Positions 1 through 10,835 of a stretch of 64,000 nucleotides of DNA are shown piece after piece; position 1 is the first letter of the stretch, and every line of letters starts with the position of its first letter. The notes under the pieces were generated by a model that was not told where the DNA came from, made no database searches, and saw only the letters and a list, made by a program, of their open reading frames with translations. Position numbers and translations under genes: made by a program. This DNA comes from Anarhynchus alexandrinus (lineage: Eukaryota > Chordata > Aves > Charadriiformes > Charadriidae): positions 5,636,273 to 5,700,272 of the forward strand of contig VUYV01000041.1 in the NCBI GenBank assembly GCA_008711295.1, read 5' to 3'.

Positions 1-50
1 TGTATGATGGCTAGTCCCCATTACCTTTCTGTCCTTCATATTTAGAAATG

Positions 51-116
51 GTTTCCAGGAGGATTTATCTCCATTACCTTCCTAATAATGTATTGAGGTG
101 AGGCTGACCAGCCTGN
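51..116 (-). repeat. CR1 LINE scrap (reverse-transcriptase region)
   Basis: The plus strand reads like the reverse complement of the part of CR1 ORF2 encoding the start of the RT domain. The wording 'caggaggatt' followed by 'gaggtgaggctgacc' and 'agcctg' is what CR1 copies carry there. The fragment is diverged and short, and an N at 116 interrupts it just where the match would continue. Its limits are approximate. It could be a longer old copy extending beyond the left edge of the window. Confidence 0.5.
116..116. other. Single-N assembly join or ambiguous base
   Basis: One N lies inside a CR1-like stretch. Other single N's in this window (19322, 42235) sit at unresolved contig joins, so this may be one too. 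The bases after it do not continue the CR1 match well. Confidence 0.6.
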
Positions 117-129
117 GTATGTCCAATTT

Positions 130-3030
130 GCTATACATTCCGTAATCTGAACCTCCTCTATGAAGGGTATGTCTTTCTTGCTACAGATTTTCCTGAGTCT
201 CAGGGACCTGGGATTGCTGAAGACAATTCTAACCAGTGAAGACAGGCAAAGAAGACATTGTGTACATCCGCTTTTTCCATGTCTTTTGCCATCAGGTCCC
301 CTGCCCCCATGTAGCAGTGGGTGCGCATCCTCCCCACTTTTATCTTTTTTTGTCTTCTGTGTACCTTAACTACATATAACTCCTATACTCTTCTTAATGC
401 AGACACTAAAGCTATGATTTGTTTAGAACAATGAAACTTGACTCATTATACCAGGATCCATTATCCAACCAATCTCAAAGCCTTTAGAATTTGGTTAAAT
501 TGGGTTATTTTTATCCTGAATTTTACAAAAATCGCACTTTCATTGTGTTCAATTTAGCCAAAAGTTGAAATGACAGAGTCTATATGAAACAAGCAAACAT
601 TGACTAACTGCTGATTAAATGATTTTTAAACCAATCTAGCTGTTATTTTCAGCGCAAAAGCAACATTAGGGAAAATTTAAGTATCGGGGAAAAGTACTTA
701 AATTTGGCCACTGTGGCAGCTAACAGTGCTAAATGAAGCTCAGAGTTAAACTACTCTCTTCTGTGAGTTTCCCTTTTTTGCTTTAAGTGTGTGTGGAAAA
801 ATGTGCAAGAAAGTTTTCAATGTCATAAAAATATACAAGAAAAGATATGATAAATGAAATTTGCACACGGATTTCAATCGAATTATTATCCTTACCAAAA
901 ATTAATATTTACTAGTAATTCTTTTTCATATTCAGTCTTCAGAGTACTTTGTAGGGTTAAATTTCTGTCAGCATTCAAGCTCTGATGAAATGGGGATTAT
1001 ATAACAAAGAAATACATTTTTTTTAATTAATCTGTCAAATGAGTCTCATTAACACAGAGCCTCATCATAGTAATTGCTTAAGAACCCGGCATTAGAACAT
1101 CTAACATGTTTAAAAGGGTTCACTGTATTCAAGTTGATGTTGCATAAGTGTCCTTGAATATCATTTTTATCTCCATATTTCTGACAAGGTAGAAATGGTA
1201 GAAGTAGAACACAGATTAGAATAAAAGATCAACAAGAAAATAGTGCAAACACAAAATTAACAAATGGGATTTCTAGCATTTAGTTATCTTTCTCAGTAGC
1301 AGGTTCTAATACCAAATGTAAATCACATGATTGTTAGATTTTGTCCTTTTGAAATGCCTTAAAAAATAATAATTATCTGGACCAGTCTGACGGATATCTC
1401 TTGCAATATCCCTGTGGTGACATCTGATAATAGAATGCCTTTGATTATGTACTTGTCATATGCATACACTTGTTGCAGTAGGCCCACATAAGTTGTGGCA
1501 GAATCACACCCCTTTCAGAAAATGAAAGAAACAAATAGGCAATGAATGGAAAATATATTGAAACTATTTTACAACCTGCAACTCCATTGCTGCCAGGACA
1601 AGCTACAAGTATTTAGAAGGATGTAAACTAAGTGTGGGGGAAATCCAGACACCTGTTGATGAGATTAAAGAGTGGACTTTCTAACATCAAGAACAAGCAA
1701 TGTATATTCTTTTGTGAACAAAACTAGTTAGTTCTAATATAGAAAACAACTGATTTGGCCAAATGTGAGATTTATTACTTAAAGCAATCATCAATACCAG
1801 TTCCTGTCACCAAGAGGTAGTATATATCAATACAAACCACTCTTCAGATGAGCTGATGTATATGGTAAGGTTTTTTTAATGGCAATGCCCATCATGACTG
1901 TGTTTATGCCATTAGCCACTCTTATTCTGCAGGCAAAATTATGGGGTGATGCTGGGTTTTCTCTTAGTCCCTTTGCGAAGTAGAGCTGGAAGTAATTTAC
2001 AGAATGCATCTCAATCCATTGAGCTAGGTATGGAAAAGTACCTCTTCTTTCTTTTTCAGTGACTGTGGGAAGGTGGCTCTTCAGAAGCACCAATCAAATG
2101 AAAAATGAAGCTTCCTTTTCCCAGTCTCAGCATTTGAAATACCTGCCTGCTGTTTGAGTAAATTTAAGGGATTACTTCAAGTCACACACAGCACATCTCT
2201 AGAGGAAAGGCAAAATATTGCTTGAATCTGTAAGAACCTGCTGCTGGCTAGGAGGTTACCCGGTGAGATACAGGTTATTGAGAATTTCAATACTTTTAGT
2301 GGGTGGATGATTTGACTTTTACTATATCTGAGAGATGTGATGGTTTGAACATTCACACTGAAAAAATATGGTTTGCTGAAGGTGTCCCACAAGACATCCT
2401 ATTTTCTTACGAAGTCTTCCTCATAGAACAAAATAAAACTCCAAAAACATTGACTTCTCCCACCATCAACAGGAAGTCTTGTTAGGAAGACAGGAAAGCT
2501 AACTGAGTTATGGAAAAAGTGAAATTAGTGACTAATCTGAGGAGATGATTCTGTAATATTTGATAACAGAATAAAATATGATATACAAAATAAAATGTTT
2601 GGTATACAAAATATATTGTATATCTCAAAGGGGATTGAGAAACTAAAAATACTGATCTAACCTGTTGTCAAAACCACTGGGATGTAAGGTTGTAGGTAGA
2701 AGTGGAAGTTTCTACTTCAGAAGTCTCATATTTTGTATGAAATACTGTTTTCAGGATAGCCTGACTAAAGCATGTTCAGTATTGTTTAGAAAAGTAAGGT
2801 ATGAGAGTGCTTTTTACCTTTCCTATATTTTTATATCTACCGAGAGAGAGAGAGAGAAATTCTTGTATATGTTGTAAGAAATTATATTTAAATTAATAGT
2901 ATTTAAAATCTTTTAAAACTCAATGTCCTGATTTGAGCAACACAGGATTGATTTATCTTCTAATAATTGGGAAGACTGCACTTTTAGAAGACTCCGGTGT
3001 CTGAATTTGTGAAAATATTTACTTTGTAGC
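130..3030. other. Unique AT-rich DNA, no gene seen
   Basis: I see no recognisable gene or transposon here. The only small repeat is a (GA)n run of about 17 bases at 2841-2857. Short open frames on both strands (for example near 1.8-2.1 kb and 2.2-2.5 kb) have no recognisable domains and no paired splice signals that I trust. Confidence 0.5.
2841..2857. repeat. (GA)n microsatellite
   Basis: A short run of alternating G and A following 'ctac'. Confidence 0.85.
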
Positions 3031-3034
3031 CAGC

Positions 3035-3571
3035 TCTGGTGTGTGGGTTTCAAGGTCTCAGTGGTTTTGAGCTTGCCAGGTACAGGGATGAGGAGGAGCG
3101 AGATCTGAGCACTTGACCCAAGCTGGCCAACAGGGTTATTTCATACCATGAACATCACGTTCACTATAAATTAGAAAGTTTGCTGCGAAGTTCTCTCTCT
3201 CCCTTGATGGCTGTGATCCTGAGAGCTTCTTGCCCCAGTGCCGGACCCCTGAGACCTTCCCTTCCTCCCAAAGCTGTAGCGCTCGCAGTGTCCAACATTT
3301 GCTGTCCCCTGCTGGGAGTTCACAGCTTCCTACTGATAAAGCTGGGTGTGTATAATCTTTGCATATTCTGTATTGGTATCAGGATCAATATTGGTTCTTT
3401 AGTGCTATTAATGTTAAACATCTAATCTTACTCTATTAGATCTGTTTATACTTCAACTCCTGGGTTTCCTTGTTTTTCCCAATTCCCCTTCCTGGGTGGG
3501 GAGGAGTCATTGGGTGATAGAATGATTGTCTAAATGACAATAAATTGTTATGGGTTTCTCAAACCATAACA
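3035..3571 (+). mobile_element. Solo LTR of an avian endogenous retrovirus-like element
   Basis: The block has the architecture of a long terminal repeat read left to right. A U3-like part carries 'cttgacccaagctggccaac', then 'cataccatgaacatcacgtt', then a TATA box (tataaa, 3165-3170). A GC-richer R/U5 part follows, with AATAAA at 3539-3544. The block ends in 'ctcaaaccataaca', a typical CA terminus. The wording matches a widespread avian LTR type. No gag, pol or env sequence adjoins it, so it is a solo LTR. The left boundary is uncertain and I could not find a clean target-site duplication. An 81-codon open frame inside (3180-3425) is incidental. Confidence 0.7.
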
Positions 3572-5090
3572 CTCTATCAATTTCCTTTTACATTCACATG
3601 CCTTTGGAGGTTTAATCCTGTGATCAGGTGATTTACTTAAGAGGAGATCTAGAAGGAGCATGATTAAGCTAACACTGTCCTAGAGAGACCCTTTTCTTGA
3701 AAAGGACTATCAGGCAGAGTATTTCCGGAGACAGTGGTAGGAACTTAGCAAATGACCCCAAGGAATTCAGGGACATACACCCAGAGGATACGCTTCGGTG
3801 AAGAATAACATTTTTACTCATCTCAATAGCTTGTTCTTTGCCCATGACAAACAGTCTTGTGTTGCTCGAAAGGAAAAAAAAAAAAACTAATTCAAAGATA
3901 ATTTCCTTAGTCTGTTTCTCTGTTCTTTTCACATCTCTGTATCATTCGACTTGCTCCCTCTCCTTTTTCTCATGAAAAGTAGCTATTTATATAACAATAT
4001 AAAAGCTTACATAAAGACCATGATTGCCTATAACCTTCCTCTTATCTTGTCTCCCTTAATCTTGGAAGACCAATTCTTATCTTCATTCAGCACAGTAAGG
4101 CCAGCTTGGGATGTCTGTAAATACACCCAAAACTACCTTCTTGTTCCCCTTTAAATTCTTCTTTAAAACTCTCCTTTGCATTGATGCCTACATGACCACT
4201 CATTTGTCAGTGTTGATCTCACATCTCTACTCCAGTGTTTATAGGCACTGCCTTCAGCAGTTGCCAATATTTTTTCTGTATTTACACAGTATTTAAACAG
4301 TCAGTACTGATCTGTCACTAGCGTTCCTCAGCCGTATGCTACAAAAGTAATCAGTAATAACTTTGTTATCCAAGTTCCAGAAGTTTGGAGAAGGATCAGC
4401 GTTTGACAGGATTTGAGGATTTGAGCAGACTGATGGAGTATGGGTGAGAGAAGACCACCTAAATTCAATGTTATAATATCCAGAGGAGGGAACAGCAAAT
4501 ATCACTGAAGAGGTTGGTGTCAATCAGAAATTGCTACAAGAGAGAGCTATTTCCTTCTAGCCTATTATTTCTGTTATTTATGAGTGCTATTATCTAATAC
4601 AGTAAGGAGCAGAGCCTGCCAAGATTTATACCCAGAAGTAGGGTTGCATACAAGCAGTCCCATCAACATAAAATATCTGAGTTACTTATAGCTAAAATAA
4701 ACCAAAAAAGGAAATAATTATGTTCATGCAATTAAAATGTCCCTTTCATATGCACTTAAAATTGTTTTATTTCTTAATTATTAGAAAACAAAAGTAAATA
4801 GAAAGAAATGACAGCAACTTATTTACAGGTTAATTTATGATCTAATGGTTGCAGGGTCCTTATGTTATGCTTCAGATGGGTTTTGTCTTAAGTGAGGGCT
4901 CAGAAGCTAAACACAGAAAAATACACTTAACACAGAGTATTTAGCTGTGGCTGCATATGTGACCCACAGCATTTGCCATTTCAGGCAGTGAAATTTTATG
5001 GATCAGATTCTTATAAAGCTTTTTTCTGAACCTTGTTTGCTTGTGACGACAATCAATTTATTCTTTCAAAGACAAAGTCTTAATATAGCA
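3572..5090. other. Unique AT-rich DNA, no gene seen
   Basis: I recognise nothing in this stretch. It contains a poly-A run near 3873-3885 and short unremarkable open frames. Confidence 0.5.
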
Positions 5091-5734
5091 TCATCATAGA
5101 ATCATAGAACGGTTTAGGTTGGAAAGGACCTTGAAGATCATCATGTTCCAACCCCCCCGCCATAGGCAGGGACACCTCCCACTAGACCAGGTTGCCCAAG
5201 GCCACGTCCAGCCTGGCCTTGAACACTTCCAGGGATGGAGCCTCAACAACCTCTCTGGGCAACATGTTCCAGTGCCTTATCACCCTCAAAGTGAAAAATT
5301 TCTTCCTAATGTTCAATCTAAACCTGCCCTCTTCCAGTTTAAAGCCATTGCCCCTCGTCTTATCACTACATGTCCTAGTAAAAAGTCCTTCCCCAGCTCT
5401 CCTGTAGGCTCCCTTTAGGTACTGGAAGGCCGCAATAAGATCTCCCCAGAGCCTTCTCTTCTCCAGGCTGAACAGACCCAACTCTTTCAGCCTCTCCTCA
5501 CAGGAGAGGTGCTCCAGCCCTTGGATCATCCTCGTGGCTCTCTTCTGGACAGCAGGTCCATGTCCTTCTTATGTTGGGGACTCCAGAGCTGGATGCAGTA
5601 CTCAAGGTGGGGTCTCACGAGAGTGGAGTAGAGGGGCTCACCTCTCTTGACCTGCTGGCCACGCTTCTTTTGATGCAGCCCAGGATATGGTTGGCCTTCT
5701 AGTCTGAGATCGCACATTGCTGGCTCATGTTGAG
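5091..5734 (-). mobile_element. CR1 LINE, 5'-truncated copy (3' end of ORF2)
   Basis: Read on the minus strand, this is the end of CR1 ORF2 followed by the short 3' tail made of TTCTATGAT repeats (plus-strand 'catagaatcatagaac' near 5094). The conserved C-terminal stretch runs from 5529 down to 5182 as an open frame, with motifs such as [24 protein letters not shown] and [13 protein letters not shown] frameshift separates it from the preceding motif LVRPHLEYC near 5600. Upstream, the match includes the 'cattgctggctcatgttgag' region and then stops at about 5734, the usual 5' truncation. The element is non-autonomous and decayed. The open frames here are LINE relics and not host genes. Confidence 0.93.
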
Positions 5735-5735
5735 C

Positions 5736-5778
5736 CATCATATACTGATGTTGTTCATCATATACTGATGAACAACAT
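5736..5778. repeat. 15-bp direct repeat overlapping a 12-bp inverted repeat
   Basis: The 15-mer catcatatactgatg occurs at 5736-5750 and again at 5756-5770. A perfect 12-bp inverted repeat, atgttgttcatc at 5748-5759 and its complement at 5767-5778, encloses the 7-base loop atatact. The structure lies immediately at the truncated edge of the CR1 copy. Confidence 0.9.
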
Positions 5779-5779
5779 G

Positions 5780-8283
5780 TGGCTTTAATAGAATACTGAT
5801 TTTTTCTCATCACAGCTAATTAGGTTGGGCAGAATCTCACGCTGATGTGTCCAAATGGTTTTGAACTGCATCCCACCACCATAGAACATCTGTTTGCACT
5901 TGACCATGTCAGGTTGCCAGAAGGGCAATCAAGCTAACTGTGGAACCAGGAACCAGTGTCAGACCCTTTAAGATGCTGTAAGCAGCAGATTTTCTCTAAT
6001 TGCTAAGAAATGTAGAATACACATGCCAGAAATTACCCAAGCTTACATCGTTTGGAGGAGTTAATGTGTGTCTGAAAAACTAAAACCAAACTCAGATTAA
6101 TATCGTCTTCAGTTGACTTCTCCTATGGCTCAGCACTAAGCAATTTTACACATCTTTCAAGTGTTATTTGTCTGTGATCAGGTTAACCCAGCACTGAAAC
6201 ATGTTTTCACCTAATTAATTCCCTTCCTATTGAAAAGAACCTTCCTGTAAGCTTGATAACACTAGCACAGATTATTATCAAATAGGAGATACTTAATTAA
6301 CATATTGCCTATTTACCATTTAACTATTTATCATTACTTCTGCAAATGACAATAGAATGATTTCATTAGTCAAGTAGTTTATTTATCATTAACGTCAACA
6401 ATTCAAATTGATCTATCTGTGGTTTTGTACACAAGATATCTACATGACTAGCTGGTTTAATGGGCATGTTCAAAACTAGGAACTATCGTTTAAAGCAAGT
6501 CTACCAGGACAAAAATTATTTTTGATGTGTTATAAAGAATTTCTGGCTGGAATATCCCAGCTGACAACTAACCACAACTAATCAATTAGGGACATCTGCT
6601 AAAGAAGAGAAAATAATCGAGTTTTGTTGATATTGTTGATATAATTTAAAAACTGAGAATTTGCTTACCACAAGAAGTGAAGGAGTGATAATCAGAAGAT
6701 TTCTTAAATACTGTAAAGCATTTCAAATTCATTTAACAAAACTTGTTATAGATTCTTCAAAAAGGACAGAAGAGGAAGGGCAGGCCTTTATGTACACATA
6801 TCTGCTCTGAATGTTCATTTTAGTGTTGCAACAAACAGTTATGCTTGTATACCATGTTTAGGGCACACTAAATAAGAATCCATTATGGGAAATACACAAA
6901 CAAACACTGTCGTGACCTGCTTGTGTTGCACCATCACTTCTAGTGAAATCAGAGAGGTCTCTGCGATGATTCAGTAGCCTAAGCATGTGAAATCCATGCC
7001 TTTGGAAGCGTTGAATTAGCTTGATTCAGCAAGGAAGAGGTTATAAAACAAGCAAAGTTTTACTCCCTTTCAGATTCAGATCCTATATCATCTGCTTCCA
7101 GATACAGGATGTTAGATATTGGTTTTAAACTAATATCCTCCAAAAATTATTCTTCTGTGCTCCTGAAATCTGTTACATAAATAGTTTTGCAATAACTTTT
7201 CTTTCTTCCAGTAGAGTATGGGTCCTGTAAATCTTATTTCATATCTAATTCTTAAGAATAAAATCCTGGCAATATAAACCATAAGTTTCCTTTTAATGTA
7301 TTCTTAATTTTACAAGGAAGTTTCACTTTTTTAAATGTTGCCTTTGCATATAAATACAGGTCTACTTTACCAAATAGGTCCATTTAGTAGACCCCTGCAT
7401 TGACATGTTCTTTCTTTTTACAATAAAATATTTTGGACAACCTTTCTGCATTTATAATTTTTGAGTACTCTGTACAAAGGAAAGTATGAACTTTTAGAGG
7501 GACAATCTACTGAATTACTAGGGTAATTTAGAATTGATAGATATCTGATATTTTAGAAAAAAGTGCAATATTATTCCTTACTGAACACAGAGAGATACAG
7601 CCCTGCTTTGGGCAGACCACTGTTTTCATGTCATAAAGATCTAGGCCTTTACTGGGAGCATGGGATTTGTTATTCAGAGTTTTCTGTGACCACTCTGGTT
7701 AATCTCATTCTCCAAACACAACAGCTTCCCTATATAAACACTAAAATGTGCATTTAATTTATGACTACTTGCAGAGTTGGAATTTATTGGATTTATGGAA
7801 GAGAAGAATAAAGTCTGTTGCCATCTGCGTGGATCAAAGCATTTCTTTGTTAGTAGGATGTGCACAAAGAGCACTGCTAGTGACAAAATTGTATCTTCCG
7901 AGCAAGCCCTGTAAAGATTTAAAGCTGGAGTGGTATTCAGAGGCGAGGAAAAAAGACATGGCAGAAATAAAAAAAAAATAAGGTGGTTTAACATTTTAAG
8001 TATAGACTACAATGAAGGTGAAGAGATTCTGTTTTCTTTTGTAGCATTTTCATGCTGACAGCTGTACTTGTTTTCTTGTTTCCTGAACACGCAGTCCATG
8101 TTGCCAAAAGCTCCATGATATCCAAAATAAATTAAAAGTGAGATATTTCTGTTAGATTAGATTTTGCTCAAGGCACACTTATGAGTACAATAAAATAATA
8201 CATACAGCAGGTATTGAGGTTTCATTTATTTCAATGGGATTCGTATCTGGGCCTCAGTGAAATGAATTATTTAATATCTGTTT
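5780..8283. other. Unique AT-rich DNA, no gene seen
   Basis: I recognise no gene or repeat. Between about 6190 and 6420 TAAT/ATTA cores are unusually frequent (for example 'ctaattaattccc' and 'cttaattaac'), which would suit a conserved noncoding element, but this is only an impression from composition. Confidence 0.45.
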
Positions 8284-8499
8284 CTACTTTTTTTCATATG
8301 CAGTACCATTCACCACAAAATAGCTAGTGGACTCTTTAAAATGCCACCGATACACGGTGTCGCTCTTGCCTAGAGGACTGATTTCGGTGAGATTTTCTTT
8401 AAAATCTACTCCTATAGTTTCAAAGTGACAGGGAGAATTCAGGGTTCTACTTTTCAAAGGTACTATTAGTACTAATAGTACTAAAGGCGCTATTTGCAA
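8284..8499 (-). other. Coding-like minus-strand segment, unidentified
   Basis: The minus strand is open for about 70 codons and ends in a stop at the low-coordinate side. The last 45 or so codons look protein-like: mixed synonymous codons, several CpGs, and two N-glycosylation-type sequons (NLT, NGT). An acceptor-like 'gaaactatag' lies inside, before the residues GVDFKENLTEIS. I recognise no family. It may be an exon, a pseudogene piece or chance. See also 8706-8832 and 9012-9200 on the same strand. Confidence 0.2.
8460..8481. repeat. 22-bp perfect palindrome
   Basis: The bases gtactattagt at 8460-8470 are followed directly by their reverse complement through 8481, giving a perfect palindrome with no loop, rich in AGTACT/TAGTA. 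Confidence 0.9.
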
Positions 8500-8705
8500 A
8501 GTAATAACTGAAAATCACAAGAATATCAAGAAAGCTCTTGCAGGTTTTTTCTCCTCATGAAAACCTTACTACAGCATGTTCCCTGTATACTTATGCAAAC
8601 CCCACAGATGTCTACATTTTATAATGCAAAGATATTTTTAGCCAATCCATCATCTGTGCCTTACTGTACAAAGTAGCTTGACACAGGCTACCACTTGCAT
8701 GAAAC

Positions 8706-8832
8706 CTGTAAGAAATCTAACACCTGAATCATCAGAAGTGTTAATATTTACATTCACAATCTCATTTGCCTCCAGGGCTTTGCAGATGCTACTGCTAAAA
8801 TGTGGATATCCAAGGATGACACACATTAGCAC
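8706..8832 (-). other. Possible exon, minus strand, unidentified
   Basis: On the minus strand a good acceptor (pyrimidine-rich, ending in 'actatttttcag') is followed by an open stretch beginning VLMCVILGYPHFSSSIC and containing the sequon NTS. A weak donor (acag/gtttca) ends it at 8706. The hydrophobic start could be a membrane segment. There is no recognised family and the donor is poor, so this is a weak candidate. Confidence 0.2.
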
Positions 8833-9011
8833 CTGAAAAATAGTTACACAAAGCAAAGATATTATTTATGAAGTTGTTCATTAGAGGATATATTTAAGTA
8901 CTGCAAGACAGAACTATATGAAGACATACAAGCTAACTCTAAAAACACATTGTCACAAAGAGGAAATGGCATAGTCATACTAATGTGATATTCTGCCTTG
9001 GCCTTGGCATG

Positions 9012-9200
9012 TCATTTCTCAGCCAAACTAATTTCCTTGGATGCAATTCCATAGAGAGATGCGCAGCTCTCTAGCACTGACTGCATGAGACTGCTCTGCA
9101 CAATCCTGGATGTCTCTGTGATGGTCCGCTTTGCTGTGTAGACTGACACATAAGATGAATTTTGGAGGTTTGGTCCACTGTTCGACTTTTCACGGGACAT
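9012..9200 (-). other. Short minus-strand open frame, unidentified
   Basis: This is a 62-codon frame from ATG to TGA with balanced codon use and Ser/Thr-rich content (begins MSREKSNSGPNLQ, ends EISLAEK). No domain, signal peptide or membrane segment is visible. It lies upstream, on the same strand, of the possible exons at 8706-8832 and 8284-8499, but I see no donor joining them. It could be a relic of a gene or retrocopy. Confidence 0.2.
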
Positions 9201-9209
9201 GGCAATTCA

Positions 9210-10275
9210 CAGCTCTTACATGGCAAGGATTGTAATTATGCAGCTCTGAAAATTAAGAACTTGACAGCCTTAAGGTCACAGAGGATGAGAATGCCAGAGG
9301 GTTTTTGTGGCAACATTTTTGGGATCCTTTCCAAATAACCCTGAGTATGTGATGAATAATAAATTTATGTATTTATGATAAACTACATAGAACTGTGCAG
9401 ATGAATTTGCGAGCCTCTATCAGGGGATTAAGAGACGGCAAGGGATTGATATGCAAACTGAAAAGCTGAGTGAAAGGTTTATTTCCTTTAATTGGTCTAG
9501 CTGCATTTGAATGGAGGAGAAATTAGGTGCTTATACAATTCAAAGGCGGATGACAAATGCTAATCCTTACCAAACAGTTGATAAATCATAGGTTTGTTTT
9601 ACATAAGGGCTCTCCTCCCTCTAAAGGATGCTTACTGAACTACTCAGATATCTAGGGAGGGTGACAATTGTCCTAGAATGACTACAAGTGTCAATTTTTA
9701 TATGAGGCTTGTGGTATGCTTTAAGAATCACTGCAGTTTTCTTTCTTAACTAGAAGTATACAAATGCAAAATCAGATAGAGAAATCATTTATAACACCTT
9801 TTAAACCCCAAGTTTATGTACAGATATGGCTTAGACACGTTTCCTCTTAGCAGTGATTTAAAGGACTTAAAAATGCACAAGATATCTAGAAACCCTAAAG
9901 AACTGCAAAGATTGAGGTGTGGATAAAAAGTATCCCACAAGAAAATCCAGGACTAGGGAGAAGTTAATTTAGCCTATCTAACCAAGCTGCTAAAAAAGAA
10001 AACGTGTTTTGGCCTGAGATTCTGCCCTGGGGGTGGGGAGGAGAAGCACTTATGTTTTAGGAAATACTTTTGGCTAGTAGGTAACTTGAAAAATATAAGG
10101 TTCTGCTTTCTGTGCCTCCCAAAATGGAATAGAGTTTTGGGGGACCACGAAAGGAAAAGAGTGTCCTTTTTTCAGTTCACTTACTCTAATAGCCTGATTG
10201 TGATGAGACACAACATTGAGGACATCATTTTCTGTCTTTTCAGCCTGCAATTACTAGATCCTCTTTTAACCCTCG
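9210..10275. other. Unique DNA, no gene seen
   Basis: I recognise nothing in this stretch. Confidence 0.5.
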
Positions 10276-10835
10276 TGGTGGGTTGACCTGAGCTGGCCAC
10301 CAGGTGCCCTCCAAGCTGCTCTATCACTCCCCCTCCTCAGCAGAACAGGGGGGAGGAAATAAGGTGAAAAAGAACTTGTGGGTCAAGATAAAGGCAGTTT
10401 AGTGTAGAAAAAGCAAAGGCCATGCATGGAAGCAAAGGAAAACACAAAGATTTTATTCTCTACTTCCCATCAGCAGGCGATGTCCAGCCACTTCCTGGGA
10501 AGTAGGGCTTCACTACGCATAGCAGTACTTCCTGCTCCGGAAGAAAAATGCAGATTTTATTGCTGAACATGACATAATATGGTATGGAATATCCCTTTAG
10601 TCAGTTTGGGTTAGCTGTTCTGGCTATGTCACTTCCCAACCTCTTGCCCAACCCCAACCTTCTGGCCTTTGGAGGGGGCAGTTTAGAGAGACAGCCCTGA
10701 TGCTGTGTGAGCACTGCTCAGCAGTAGCCAGAACACCGGTGTGTTATCAACACCTTTCTAGCTACAAATACAAAGCACAGCACTATGAGGGCTATTATGG
10801 GGAAAGTTAACTCCATCCCAGCCAGAACCAGTACA
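10276..10835 (-). mobile_element. Old solo LTR, minus strand
   Basis: The plus strand runs from 'tggtgggttgacc' to 'cagccagaaccagtaca', so the element reads TG...CA on the minus strand. Its right end and its middle ('atggtatggaatatccc') are homologous to the better-preserved LTR at 57605-58139, and the order of blocks is the same. The position of the TATA box is degraded. The copy is clearly older than the 57.6 kb copy. No internal retroviral sequence adjoins it, and flanking target-site duplications are not evident (cctcg versus cccct). Confidence 0.75.

Noticed and set aside
5119..5418. Plus-strand 99-codon frame over the CR1
   Set aside because: It is the antisense shadow of CR1 ORF2.
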